From Acanthopleuribacter pedis (GTDB lineage: Bacteria > Acidobacteriota > Holophagae > Acanthopleuribacterales > Acanthopleuribacteraceae): a DNA stretch of 64,000 nt. The notes below the pieces were generated by a model. That model saw only the letters and a program-made list of their open reading frames with translations. It searched no databases and had not been told where the DNA came from. The number at the start of each line of letters is the position of its first letter. Positions within the stretch are counted from its first letter, which is position 1. This document shows, in pieces, positions 33,472 through 42,031 of the stretch. Position numbers and translations under genes: made by a program. The stretch is taken from contig NZ_JAFREP010000021.1 of assembly GCF_017377855.1 (NCBI RefSeq), positions 62,001-126,000 of the forward strand. The letters run 5' to 3'.

Positions 33472-35229
33472 TTACTCTTGGAAAAAAGCCACACCCAGGG
33501 CACCCTCGCCAAGGCGGTAACCGGCAATGGGTCCCATTTGACGCAAAGGTGCGCGGGTGGTGGATAACCGACGCCCCAACTCCAACCGCAAAGCTTCTCC
33601 TTGCTGACGGTTACGAACGTGGCCAATCGCCATGTGAAGCCCGGACTTATGATCGAGGCGGCGTTCTACATGCTGGGCCAAGGCGTTGATTGGGTTCTCT
33701 TTTTTGTCGAGTTTTTCAATCAGTTCAAAGTCTTCACCGTTCCAGTAAAGAATGGAAAAGCCCTTTTTGGCCAAAAAGCTGCGGTCGGCATTGACCGCAA
33801 AAATCATATGGAGCTGAGAAATCGCCGTAATTAGGCGTTCTTCCACCTGTTCCGCCTGGAGCGATTGACCCACTAAATCAGCGGCATAACGCACCAAAAG
33901 CCCCAATCCTAAGGAAAAGGAATGGCTGTTGATGGTGGTCGTCTCATTGGCGAGCAAGCTCTTGCCATCCAAACCGGTCGCTTGTAGCTTGGCGACATTT
34001 TTATCCACGGCCTCAAACATGGGACCGACCTTTTCACCCATGGTGATGGTGACACAGTCGTACTTGGGCAGAAAATTCACGTAGCGATCGAGAATGGTTT
34101 CGTTGTCAGGCGGCAAAATGGTGACCTGCTCGAGCACTTTCGATTTGCTGCTGTAAACCACATCCTCGGTTTTGGGATCAGTGGCCAGCAGTTGCTCGGA
34201 ACCAAGCTTGAGGGAAACGGAGAAACAGGAAACGCCTAAGTCGTAAAGTTCTTCCTGGGGCAAATCACAACTCGCATCGGTCACCACTTTGACGGGTTTG
34301 TGTTCGGTAACCAACTCAATGATTTCGCGTTCCAAGAACGTATGTAAATATTCGTAACAAACAACATCGGGAAGGTTGAGGCGGTCCACATAGGTACCAA
34401 TGCGCGGGTATTTTTTAATGATCTCCAACGCGGCCCGGACAGCCGGTTTAAAGTTGGTGGATTGCAGCGCGGATGGATTACCGATCCGCACCCGGTAATT
34501 GGCATTGGGCAATTTGTGCCAATTGGCCATGAGTTTTTCGTTCGAAACCCTGGCTTCCTCGAGTAGGTCGTCGAGCTCCTCTTCAATCGAGTATTCGATC
34601 ACTTGGCTGTCCGCCTGGAAATGAAAGGCGGCCTCGGCAATGCGCAGACAACGGAACAGGGCTTTTTTGCCCAAGGTGATGCCATGGCGTGCGTGCACTA
34701 TTTGACCGTCACGCATATGAATTTCCATAAGCAGCGGGCCGTCAATGGTGATGCATCCCGAGCTTTTCTCATCAGATAGCTGCATAATCAAATCGATAAT
34801 CTTGAGGCGCGCCAATTGGCCGGAAATGCCCACCGACGTTTTTTTGATGGCGCGGCGGTGCAAGTTCACGGTTTCTTTGACCCGTTTCAGGAGCTGTGTT
34901 GGGTCAAGATCCTTGGTAAGGTAATCGGCCGCACCTAAGGACATCACGTTGTTACGGTCACTATCGCTGGCCTGACTGGTAATCACCATGACCGGAATAT
35001 TCGAGAGGTCGGTAGAACTTTTAACAGTTTGAATCAAATGATCGGCGTCGCCGTCGGGCAAATGCATATCACATAAAACCATGTCAAAGTCAGCCACACG
35101 CAGTGCGGACAAGCCCTCTTTCAGTTTGGAGACAGGCATCACTTCATAACCATTGGAGAACAAAAGAATGACCAGCTTCTTCTTATCCTCAAAATGGTTG
35201 TCCAAATACAAAATATGTGGAATCGGCAT
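33472..35229 (-). CDS. Response regulator with PATAN (DUF4388) and DegV-like domains
   Basis: A 585-residue cytoplasmic protein of three parts. Residues 1-125 are a receiver domain with the phosphoacceptor Asp54 (MVLCDMHLPDG), the acidic Asp10 and Lys106 (YLTKDL). Residues about 130-250 are a PATAN/DUF4388 domain (LARLKIIDLIMQLSDEKSSGCITIDG...IHMRDGQIVHARHG). From about 330 to the end is a DegV-like fatty-acid-binding fold (VKVVTDASCDLPQEELYDLGVSCFSVSLKLGS...SLLANETTTINSHSFSLGLGLLVRYAADL). The DegV part is divergent: the usual TSQPS motif is TILPP. The start ATG follows GGGGGCGGT. No kinase gene is adjacent. The combination suggests a phospho-controlled protein that binds a lipid or acyl ligand, which is inference. 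Confidence 0.8.
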   Translation of the reverse strand: MPIPHILYLDNHFEDKKKLVILLFSNGYEVMPVSKLKEGLSALRVADFDMVLCDMHLPDGDADHLIQTVKSSTDLSNIPVMVITSQASDSDRNNVMSLGAADYLTKDLDPTQLLKRVKETVNLHRRAIKKTSVGISGQLARLKIIDLIMQLSDEKSSGCITIDGPLLMEIHMRDGQIVHARHGITLGKKALFRCLRIAEAAFHFQADSQVIEYSIEEELDDLLEEARVSNEKLMANWHKLPNANYRVRIGNPSALQSTNFKPAVRAALEIIKKYPRIGTYVDRLNLPDVVCYEYLHTFLEREIIELVTEHKPVKVVTDASCDLPQEELYDLGVSCFSVSLKLGSEQLLATDPKTEDVVYSSKSKVLEQVTILPPDNETILDRYVNFLPKYDCVTITMGEKVGPMFEAVDKNVAKLQATGLDGKSLLANETTTINSHSFSLGLGLLVRYAADLVGQSLQAEQVEERLITAISQLHMIFAVNADRSFLAKKGFSILYWNGEDFELIEKLDKKENPINALAQHVERRLDHKSGLHMAIGHVRNRQQGEALRLELGRRLSTTRAPLRQMGPIAGYRLGEGALGVAFFQE

Positions 35230-35340
35230 ACCGCCCCCTTCCTGTGTTTGTTTCCGGCTATTTGATCCTCATATTTTACACGGTTCAACGAGGATGCCGA
35301 ACGCGTTTTTTGCCTAGAACCATACAAATGGGGCACTTAG

Positions 35341-35392
35341 CCCGCATTTCTCACCAAGGATTCGTCTTCGTAGCAGAATTCCTTATAACCAC
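35341..35392. repeat. Family A internal-deletion derivative A4
   Basis: The left end TAGCCCGCATTTCTCACCAAGGATTCGTC (as in A2) joins directly to TTCGTAGCAGAATTCCTT, the sequence of the opposite end. The roughly 150 bases between them are missing. This is the pattern of a deletion derivative of the element. Confidence 0.6.
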
Positions 35393-35542
35393 TTTGCTTT
35401 CTCGGTCGGTTATACCTCGCCCCAGCTCTGCCGGACCCGCGTTTCGCATCGGTCGCAACCGTCTTGCTAACAACCATTTCAGCCCCTTGCAACCAATCCT
35501 GGTGCGTCATGCCGGTCCCCGTTATTTACGGGAGCATCACGC

Positions 35543-35581
35543 AAAAAAGAAAACGGCGTACGTTCCAGAGAAGTACGCCGT
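35543..35581 (-). terminator. Terminator of the HEAT-like gene
   Basis: On the minus strand ACGGCGTAC (35581-35573) pairs with GTACGCCGT (35561-35553) around an 11-base loop, followed by TTTTCTTTTTT. It lies about 70 bases after the stop of the gene at 35653-36738. Confidence 0.75.
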
Positions 35582-35652
35582 CATTGAAAAGTGACGTTTC
35601 TATTTGATGGTGAAACCCGAAGCCTTGTTCGGCGCGAGCTAATACGCCGACC

Positions 35653-36738
35653 TTACGGGGTGGCCACCAGGAAGTAGGACTCAACGGGTTGCCAATCGAC
35701 AAACGCGGGAAAGGTTTTATTGCCGATTTTGCCGGCCAGGTCGCCTGAACCGCCAAAAGGTGAAAAGGATTCCACAACACTAATCTCACCCGCATCGCTA
35801 ACCTTTACAACACCGTAGGCCGAACGGAAACCGGTTTCGGTTCCAGAGCCTTTGGGGCGTAGGTCCAAACGTGGCGCAATCGGCATCTGTTGGATCTCGT
35901 GTTTGAAAAACTGTTTTTTGAGATCGGCAATGGCCCGCGCGGCAGGCATGGCTTTTTTAATGTCGTCAACCTTCTTTCTACAGGTTTTGTGATCAGCCAT
36001 GAGTTCGAGCAAGTTGGGCGCGCCGGCGAGGATAGCGCGGTCGATCAGAAGGGGAATTAACTTGCGGCGACGTTGATCGAGCAAGTTGGTATAGATATCG
36101 TCATTACGTGGACCAGCCAGGTAAATGGACACCATCACGGCACCAAGAGGTGCCTTTTTGTCTTCTAATTTGGATTTGGTGTAGAGGAAAAAACCGCGGT
36201 TTTCCGCGGAGATTTCTGCGAATGCAAAATCATCTTGACCGGTGATGGGATCGAAGGTCGCTTTTTCGGCGATTTCGACGAAGCGGTCGTAAGCAGCGGG
36301 TCGTTGCGCTTGGATCAAACCACTCATGGCGGCCAAACGCAGTTGAATAGGGTTCTCTTCGTTGGCGACATAAGGCTCGAAAATTTCGGGGTTGAGCCGT
36401 TCCCCGAAGGTTGCGAGCAAACGCAAAGCCACCATGCGCGCCACATCATTGGGCGCTTCAATAAGATTGGCGTTTAAGTCGTTGCGAAAGCGGAAAAGAT
36501 CCATGTGCCGGAGCACATGCATATATTGAATTTTCTTCTCATCCGGTAATCTGTTTAAGTTGCGCACCACGGTACGCAAACCACCCATCTGGAAGTGTTT
36601 GATTAACTCCTGGGTGGCAAAATCGGAATCGGAGGATGAGCCCTCAACCAATTTTTTAACTAAAGCGTCGCGATCTGGTAATTGCCCCAAACAAAAGGTG
36701 GTCATACACAAAGCAATCGCGAAAAATCTCACAAGCAT
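35653..36738 (-). CDS. Exported HEAT-repeat-like protein of unknown function
   Basis: A 361-residue protein with a signal peptide (MLVRFFAIALCMTTFCLG). Residues about 25-270 are almost all helical, with repeating Leu-rich helix pairs (LVKKLVEGSSSDSDFATQELIKHFQMGGLRTVVRNLNRL, NDVARMVALRLLATFGERLNPEIF, NPIQLRLAAMSGLIQAQRP). This suggests HEAT/ARM-type repeats. The last 70 residues are different: Gly/Ser-rich with beta character (RSAYGVVKVSDAGEISVVESFSPFGGSGD). There is no catalytic motif. The gene is monocistronic with its own terminator. It may be a periplasmic scaffold, but no partner is visible. Confidence 0.6.
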   Translation of the reverse strand: MLVRFFAIALCMTTFCLGQLPDRDALVKKLVEGSSSDSDFATQELIKHFQMGGLRTVVRNLNRLPDEKKIQYMHVLRHMDLFRFRNDLNANLIEAPNDVARMVALRLLATFGERLNPEIFEPYVANEENPIQLRLAAMSGLIQAQRPAAYDRFVEIAEKATFDPITGQDDFAFAEISAENRGFFLYTKSKLEDKKAPLGAVMVSIYLAGPRNDDIYTNLLDQRRRKLIPLLIDRAILAGAPNLLELMADHKTCRKKVDDIKKAMPAARAIADLKKQFFKHEIQQMPIAPRLDLRPKGSGTETGFRSAYGVVKVSDAGEISVVESFSPFGGSGDLAGKIGNKTFPAFVDWQPVESYFLVATP

Positions 36739-36990
36739 GCTGCCCCCGAAACTTTATTTAGGCGAACGATAGAATGGAACCATGCCTAACAAATGTCTTT
36801 CATTCAACCCGATTTTTGCACGGCATGCAAGAACCAATCTGCGTAAACCTTTTACAACTCGTTACTTCTCATGCACTTACAATAACACCCAGCATGCAGA
36901 TTTTATGACACAGGTTTTGCATACCCGTGCTAATCGACCGTTAAGAAGTCGTATCTCGGGTTGATTCAAGCCGACAAAAGCGGACAAAAA

Positions 36991-37008
36991 GGGGGCCGAA
37001 ACCCCCTC
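36991..37008 (-). terminator. Terminator of the mscS-like gene
   Basis: On the minus strand GGGGG (37006-37002), TTTCGG, CCCCC (36995-36991), then TTTTTG. It lies just behind the stop of the channel gene. Confidence 0.8.
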
Positions 37009-37023
37009 AATCGGTCGATTGGG

Positions 37024-37845
37024 TTATGCCGCGGCCTCGCCGGCTTCGGCTTGGTGGACCACGATTTGTGCAAACGGAATCTCAATGCCGGCGGCGTTGA
37101 GGTCGTCGTAAACAGCGACCCGAACCTGGTGCAGCATGGCGTGGTAATCGGGCGTTTTGGAATGGGCATGAATGGCAAAATCAAGTGAGCTGGCGCCAAA
37201 GTTTGTGAAGGCAATAATGGGTTTGGGATCTTCCAGAACCAGATCGCAACGATCAGCCGCTTTATCCAAAACCTCGATCACGGCTTCCATTTCAACCCCA
37301 TAGGCAACCCCAACTTCAATGGTTCCGCGTCGAATACCCTCGGCGGTGTAGTTGGTAATCGGACCGCCAAGAACCGCGCCGTTGGGAATGATAATTCGAT
37401 GCTTTTGCGGCGTAAGCAGAACGGTGGTAAATATGCCGATGTCTTCCACAACCCCGGATTCTCCGGCGGCTGTAATGAAGTCCTTGAGGTCGAAGGGGCG
37501 GAAGAACAGGATCATCACACCCGAGGCAAAGTTGGAGAGACTGCCTTGCAACGCCAAACCAATGGCGATACCGGCGGAAGCCAAAACGGCCACCAAGCTG
37601 GTGGTTTCAATGCCGACCGTGCCTAGCGCGGAAATGATCGCAAGAGCCAGGGTCGCATATTGAGACAAACCGCTCAAAAAGCGGCTTAGGGCTTCGTCAA
37701 CCTTACGGTTTCGCAACGCCATGAGCACGATGCGGTTGACCCATTTACTCAAAACCCAGCCGACGACGAGAATAAGAACAGCAATTAAGATGTTCTGTAG
37801 AAGGTCGACATAGTGGTTGTTCACGATACTTGGTTGTTCATTCAT
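37024..37845 (-). CDS. Small-conductance mechanosensitive channel (MscS family)
   Basis: A 273-residue inner-membrane protein. It has three N-terminal hydrophobic helices (LLQNILIAVLILVVGWVLSKWV; LSQYATLALAIISALGTVGI; and the pore helix LVAVLASAGIAIGLALQGSLSNFASGVMILFFRPF with the Ala/Gly packing pattern). The beta domain follows (DFITAAGESGVVEDIGIFTTVLLTPQKHRIIIPNGAVLGGPITNYT), then the alpha/beta C-terminal domain. The family releases osmolytes on hypo-osmotic shock, gated by membrane tension. The ATG follows GAGGA at 8 bases. It is monocistronic with an intrinsic terminator. Length is close to that of E. coli MscS (286). Confidence 0.93.
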   Translation of the reverse strand: MNEQPSIVNNHYVDLLQNILIAVLILVVGWVLSKWVNRIVLMALRNRKVDEALSRFLSGLSQYATLALAIISALGTVGIETTSLVAVLASAGIAIGLALQGSLSNFASGVMILFFRPFDLKDFITAAGESGVVEDIGIFTTVLLTPQKHRIIIPNGAVLGGPITNYTAEGIRRGTIEVGVAYGVEMEAVIEVLDKAADRCDLVLEDPKPIIAFTNFGASSLDFAIHAHSKTPDYHAMLHQVRVAVYDDLNAAGIEIPFAQIVVHQAEAGEAAA

Positions 37846-38241
37846 GTCATCCGTCCTCTTTCAGACAATATTGGGGAATACCGAGGTACATTGGTGGGAA
37901 ACAAGACAGCGGCGAGATACCGAACCAAACAGCAAACGCTTCCCGACGCCGATGGGGTCTCGCAAATCAGGGCGTGGGACCCTTCGCACCGTACAAGAAA
38001 ACATCGCGGGGAGGGCTTTGAACCGTATTGGTGAGCGTGGTGGGCCCTGTTGCTTTTGGAGAAAGACTCCACCCAATCTATCACCCATCACCAATTTTGC
38101 AAGTGCTTTGGCGAGAACATCGCGATGCGGCATGGGCCGCGCAACCCGTCGACTCAGGCAAGACCGGAGGATTCCGGCTTAGAACCTAATAAGCGCGATC
38201 AATCGCGGTACATCGGTTACAACACCATCGAGGAGGACTGA
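37846..38241. other. Intergenic region with a half family B element
   Basis: This divergent region of about 400 bases lies between the mscS-like gene and the hydrolase gene. Overlapping ORFs in all frames lack ribosome sites. The only structure recognised is AACCTAATAAGCGCGATCAATCGCGG at 38183-38208, which matches one end of a family B element. The hydrolase ribosome site AGGAGG follows. Confidence 0.4.
38183..38209. repeat. Family B fragment B4
   Basis: A single arm-end (CCTAATAAGCGCGATCAATCGCGG) very similar to the left end of copy B3 (CCTAAGAAGCGCGATAACTCGCGG), with no matching right arm. It lies 33 bases before the hydrolase start codon. Confidence 0.5.
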
Positions 38242-39003
38242 ATGAAATCAGAGAAAATCACCTTCCCCAATACCCAAGGCCACCAATTGGCGGCCCGAGT
38301 CGACCTGCCCGATTCGGGTGCGGTGCGCGCCTCCGCGCTGTTCGCTCACTGTTTTACCTGTTCCAAAAACTTATTGGCCGTCTCACACATCGCGCGTGCA
38401 TTAACCGCACAGGGCATCGCCGTTTTTCGCTTTGACTTCACCGGGCTCGGGGACAGCGAGGGCGATTTTGCGGCGACCAACTTTTCCACCAACCTGTTGG
38501 ATTTGGCGGAAGCGGCCAGACATATGGCCGATATCCATCGTGCCCCCCAAATCCTGATCGGTCATTCTTTGGGCGGCGCCGCCGTCATTCGAGTAGCCAA
38601 AAAACTCGAATCCGTTCGCGCCGTGGTCACCATCGGCGCCCCGGCCGATCCACAACACGTCGCCCACTTGGTTGGATCGAAAGAACAGTCCATTCGAAAC
38701 GCGGGCGAAGCCGAGGTCCATATTGGTGGGCGCCCCTTCACCATTCGACGTCAATTCCTGGATGACCTGGCGCAACAAGACACCATTGAACGAATCGGGC
38801 GATTGGGCAAAGCATTGTTGGTTTGCCACGCGCCGATGGACAATACGGTCGGCATCGAAAACGCGGCGGCAATCTTCGGCGCGGCCAAACATCCCAAAAG
38901 CTTCCTAAGCTTGGACCAGGCCGACCACCTACTGAGCAAAAAAGACGATGCAGTATACGTCGGCAAGATGATCGCCGCATGGGCGGAACGCTATGTCGAT
39001 TAA
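38242..39003 (+). CDS. Alpha/beta hydrolase
   Basis: A 253-residue soluble hydrolase. The oxyanion-side motif is HCFTCSKN, the strand VFRFDFTGLGDSEGD follows, and the nucleophile elbow is GHSLGG. The acidic member is likely the Asp of HAPMDNTVGIENA and the catalytic His is in LDQADHLL. This is the pattern of the hydrolase half of bifunctional hydrolase/OsmC proteins and of YtmA/BAAT-like esterases. Here no OsmC domain is attached, and the length fits a free-standing enzyme. The ATG is preceded by AGGAGGACTGA. The substrate is unknown. The gene converges with the PAS-GGDEF-EAL gene 27 bases away. Confidence 0.85.
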   Translation: MKSEKITFPNTQGHQLAARVDLPDSGAVRASALFAHCFTCSKNLLAVSHIARALTAQGIAVFRFDFTGLGDSEGDFAATNFSTNLLDLAEAARHMADIHRAPQILIGHSLGGAAVIRVAKKLESVRAVVTIGAPADPQHVAHLVGSKEQSIRNAGEAEVHIGGRPFTIRRQFLDDLAQQDTIERIGRLGKALLVCHAPMDNTVGIENAAAIFGAAKHPKSFLSLDQADHLLSKKDDAVYVGKMIAAWAERYVD

Positions 39004-39030
39004 CCCACAAGCAGCCTTCGATCAGTCTGG

Positions 39031-41118
39031 TTAAAAAGAGAAACCGAGACCGTCAAGGGTCGTCTCGTTCTGAGCCAAATGGCGACGCACAAAAGCTTCA
39101 AACTGATCGGGGGGCAGGGGTTTGGCGAAGTGGTAGCCCTGAATTTCATCGCACTGGAAAGCGCGCAGGATAATGAGGTGCTCGCGGGTTTCGACCCCCT
39201 CGGCGATCACTTCCATGTTGAACTTATGTGCCAACGAGATGATGGTGGAACACAAAGCGGCATCGCGGCTGTCGCTGGTAAGGTCCATGACAAAAGCACG
39301 GTCGATTTTTAAGGTATCCAGGGGGAACTTTTTCAAATAACTTAAGGAAGAGTAGCCTGTGCCAAAGTCGTCGAGGGCAACCTTGCAGCCCAATCGGCCG
39401 AAGGCCTGGAGCGTTTTTGACGTTTGTTCGGGATCCTCGACAAAAATGCTTTCGGTAAGCTCGAGTTCCAAATATTCGGCGGGCAGCCCGGTTTCGCCCA
39501 GAATGTGTTCCACGGTGTTCACCAGATTTCGGGCACGAAATTGCCGTTCGGACAGGTTTACCGATACCCTTAGAGGTCCCAAGCCCTTTTGGATCAAGTC
39601 TTGGGTGAACAAACAGGCTTCGCGCAAAACCCATTCGCCAATCGGCAAGATCAGGTCGGTTTCCTCGGCTACCGGAATAAACTCACCGGGCGAGATCATT
39701 CGCCCCTCGTTTTCCCATCGGATGAGCGCTTCCATCCCGGAAATACTGCCGGTTTCCAGACACAGCTGGGGTTGATAAAACACCCGAAACTCATTTCGAT
39801 CAAGCGCGGAACGTAACTTGACCTCCAGTTCAAGCATTTGGCGGCTAACCCCGTCCATATCGGGATTGTACAGTTCAGAGTGGCCGGATCCGAGCCGGCG
39901 AGCATATTTCATGGCGGTTTGGGCCCGCCGCAGCAACTCCTCCGTATTGTGGGTTTCCCCGGTGACCTGGGCGATGCCGATACTCGCCTTGGTAAAAACA
40001 TCGGTTTCAGCGAGATGAAAAGGGGCGATCAATTGAAGGTGAATTTGGTTGGCGACGGCCAGCCCGTGCGATGCGTCCTGAAAGTCCTCAACCAGTACCA
40101 CAAAACTGTCGCCACCCAGGAAAGCCAGGGTATCACCGTCGCGCAAGCAATGTTCTAATCGTTTGGCAAAAGCAACCAGCACCGTATCAACAATACTGTA
40201 ACCAAAACCCTCGCTCAGCACCTTGAAACGATCAATATCTATATATAAAAGGCTGTAGCGAACCTGCTGATTGAATTGGGTTCGGGTGACGGCCTGGCTC
40301 AAACGTTCCATAAAAAAACCGCGAAAAGGTAAGCCGGTACGGGTATCGTGAATACTGCGATTGGTGAGATCGGTAATCATGCCGGCCAAACGCCGAGAAA
40401 CCCCTTCCTTGCGTTCGTTGGCCGATCCCCGACACAGTACCCAAATATACTCACCATTCGCGGCACGGATTCGGTATTGGTACTCCAGATTTTCGGTAAC
40501 CCCTTCCAAATGCAAAGCAAGTTTTGATCGAAGCGCGTCGCGATCATCCGGGTGAACCCGTTCAAACCAGTCTTCTTGACTGCGCAAATAAACATCGGGC
40601 GGAAGCTGTAAAAGGTGCCGCCATTCTTCGCTAAAATAAATTTCACCGGAATCAAGATCCCAATCAAACAAGCCGTCGTTGGTACCGCGTGCCGCCAGTA
40701 AATAACGCTGCATATCGTCGCGGACTTTATCAAACTGGGTACGGGTCTCTATCGCTAAACACAACTTGGCACGGATAAAAGAGAAATCGTAGGGGAAAAA
40801 GAAAATATCCGAGGCACCCGCTTGTAAAGCCGCTACCCCCTGAGCGCGCAAGGGTTCCGCCGCTAGAACAAAAATAGGCAAATCCTCTCGGGTCTTTTCG
40901 TTGCGGACTTGTTGGAGGGTTTCAATCACGGGCTGGTCTTCCCGTCCCCACAGAAAAACGGCCGCGGAATAATTTCTCGACACCAACAACAGCCCTGCAA
41001 CTTCCCAATCCCGCGGGCATTCAAAATGAAAACCAGGCTCCAACAAGGACTGTAGATCATCCTGGGAAACGCCGTCATGTTCGCCGACCTGGAGCAGGGT
41101 TTTGGGTGAATGGAACAA
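39031..41118 (-). CDS. PAS-GGDEF-EAL protein, probable c-di-GMP phosphodiesterase
   Basis: A 695-residue cytoplasmic signalling protein. Residues 1-130 look like a degenerate receiver domain (VLAAEPLRAQGVAALQAGASDIFFFPYDFSFIRAKL). A PAS domain follows at about 140-260 (DGLFDWDLDSGEIYFSEEWRHLL...VHPDDRDALRSKL). The GGDEF domain carries GGDSF at 335-339 instead of GGD/EEF, so cyclase activity is doubtful. The EAL domain is intact (EAL at 463-465, ELTESIF, DDFGTGYSSLSYL, IDRAFV, EGVET, QGYHFAKPL), consistent with hydrolysis of c-di-GMP. The start is a TTG with AGGCGG upstream and no better start near it. A GTP-binding regulatory role of the GGDSF domain is possible by analogy with other composite proteins. 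Confidence 0.9.
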   Translation of the reverse strand: MFHSPKTLLQVGEHDGVSQDDLQSLLEPGFHFECPRDWEVAGLLLVSRNYSAAVFLWGREDQPVIETLQQVRNEKTREDLPIFVLAAEPLRAQGVAALQAGASDIFFFPYDFSFIRAKLCLAIETRTQFDKVRDDMQRYLLAARGTNDGLFDWDLDSGEIYFSEEWRHLLQLPPDVYLRSQEDWFERVHPDDRDALRSKLALHLEGVTENLEYQYRIRAANGEYIWVLCRGSANERKEGVSRRLAGMITDLTNRSIHDTRTGLPFRGFFMERLSQAVTRTQFNQQVRYSLLYIDIDRFKVLSEGFGYSIVDTVLVAFAKRLEHCLRDGDTLAFLGGDSFVVLVEDFQDASHGLAVANQIHLQLIAPFHLAETDVFTKASIGIAQVTGETHNTEELLRRAQTAMKYARRLGSGHSELYNPDMDGVSRQMLELEVKLRSALDRNEFRVFYQPQLCLETGSISGMEALIRWENEGRMISPGEFIPVAEETDLILPIGEWVLREACLFTQDLIQKGLGPLRVSVNLSERQFRARNLVNTVEHILGETGLPAEYLELELTESIFVEDPEQTSKTLQAFGRLGCKVALDDFGTGYSSLSYLKKFPLDTLKIDRAFVMDLTSDSRDAALCSTIISLAHKFNMEVIAEGVETREHLIILRAFQCDEIQGYHFAKPLPPDQFEAFVRRHLAQNETTLDGLGFSF

Positions 41119-41235
41119 AAGCCGCCCGCCTTCCGATACAAAGATCTTTCAGGATTGCTATCGGCACGGGCACGCGATGTATCAAGTAACAATCTGGTGG
41201 GCAGGCGGTGAGACGGGGCACCTTCCTGGACTTAA

Positions 41236-41400
41236 GCAGGGCTAACGCGCGGAGATTACGACGAAACCCGTGGGTGGCAATAGCCCGTAAAAAGCTCACA
41301 GCTCGCAACGGGTATGGTCGTGCGCGACCCGGTACCCTTTCTCCAAACCATTTCGCTCCAGATCTTTTGCTCCCCCTCTCGGTTCAGTTCCGCTTCGGTT
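41236..41400. repeat. Degenerate family B copy
   Basis: Fragments of the family B consensus: GGGCTAACGCGCGG at the left, a central GTCGTGCGCGACCCGG, and CCAAACCATTTCGCTCCAGATCTTTTG to the right. The ends are not conserved. It lies just before the complete copy B3. Confidence 0.45.
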
Positions 41401-41418
41401 AGACACACATGGGCTTTC

Positions 41419-41581
41419 ACCTAAGAAGCGCGATAACTCGCGGCGATTTTGGCTAAACCTCTGGGCTGCAACGGTCTGTGAAAATGCTCACCGCACCCAA
41501 TGGGTGCGCTTCCGCTTTCCCCAAACCATTTCGCTCCAGATCTTTAGCCAAAATCCCTCGCTCTTATCGCGCTTCTTAGGT
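41419..41581. repeat. Family B palindromic repeat, copy B3
   Basis: A 163-bp complete element running from ACCTAAGAAGCGCGATAA to TTATCGCGCTTCTTAGGT, with perfect terminal arms. Inside are GATTTTGGCTAAACC, CTCTGGGCTGCAACGG, a central palindrome CGCACCCAATGGGTGCG, then CGCTCCAGATCTTTAGCCAAAATC. This is the cleanest copy and defines the family. Confidence 0.75.
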
Positions 41582-42031
41582 TTCATCATTCGGCCCCCCG
41601 GCGCAAGGGATTTTCGCCCCGGGCCGGCGCGCCCCGCGTCCCCACATCAGGGTGAACGATTAAACAGCCGCCGTGGTTCCTTCCACCCTGAACCGGAGGG
41701 GTGCCGCGCAGTTTGGCAGGCATCATCCCATGCGGCGCTCACAAAAAGATCATCACATCAATAAACTTCTGAAAATCCACGGTTTTCCCTCGTATTCGAA
41801 TTATGTGGAGAAACCAATCACAAACTTTCTGAATTGATTTATTTTTTATCTTCGTTTAAGATCCTGGTCGTGTTTGCCATATACGGCGTATTTCGTCGTT
41901 TGCCCAGCCGGTACCCCGGCATATCCCCGTAAACGTATTTTTCGCATATGAAATCCACATTGCCCACCGCGGTTCGCTGTCGCCGGATAAGGGTGTGTCT
42001 TTTTATGTGACCTAACCTATGGAGAACCTTT
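41582..42031. other. Upstream region of the RHS operon
   Basis: About 450 bases, GC-rich at first and AT-rich from 41760. Apart from the candidate promoter at 41834-41862 I see no gene. The long leader of about 160 bases before the ATG at 42032 contains no recognised riboswitch. Confidence 0.4.
41834..41862 (+). promoter_or_regulatory. Candidate promoter of the RHS operon
   Basis: TTGATT (41834-41839) and TAAGAT (41857-41862) are separated by exactly 17 bases in an AT-rich stretch about 170 bases upstream of the first RHS gene. Confidence 0.45.

Noticed and set aside
41236..41581. Palindromes considered as a CRISPR array or integron attC site
   Set aside because: There are no regular short direct repeats with spacers, no cas or integrase genes, and the ends do not match the attC core sites.
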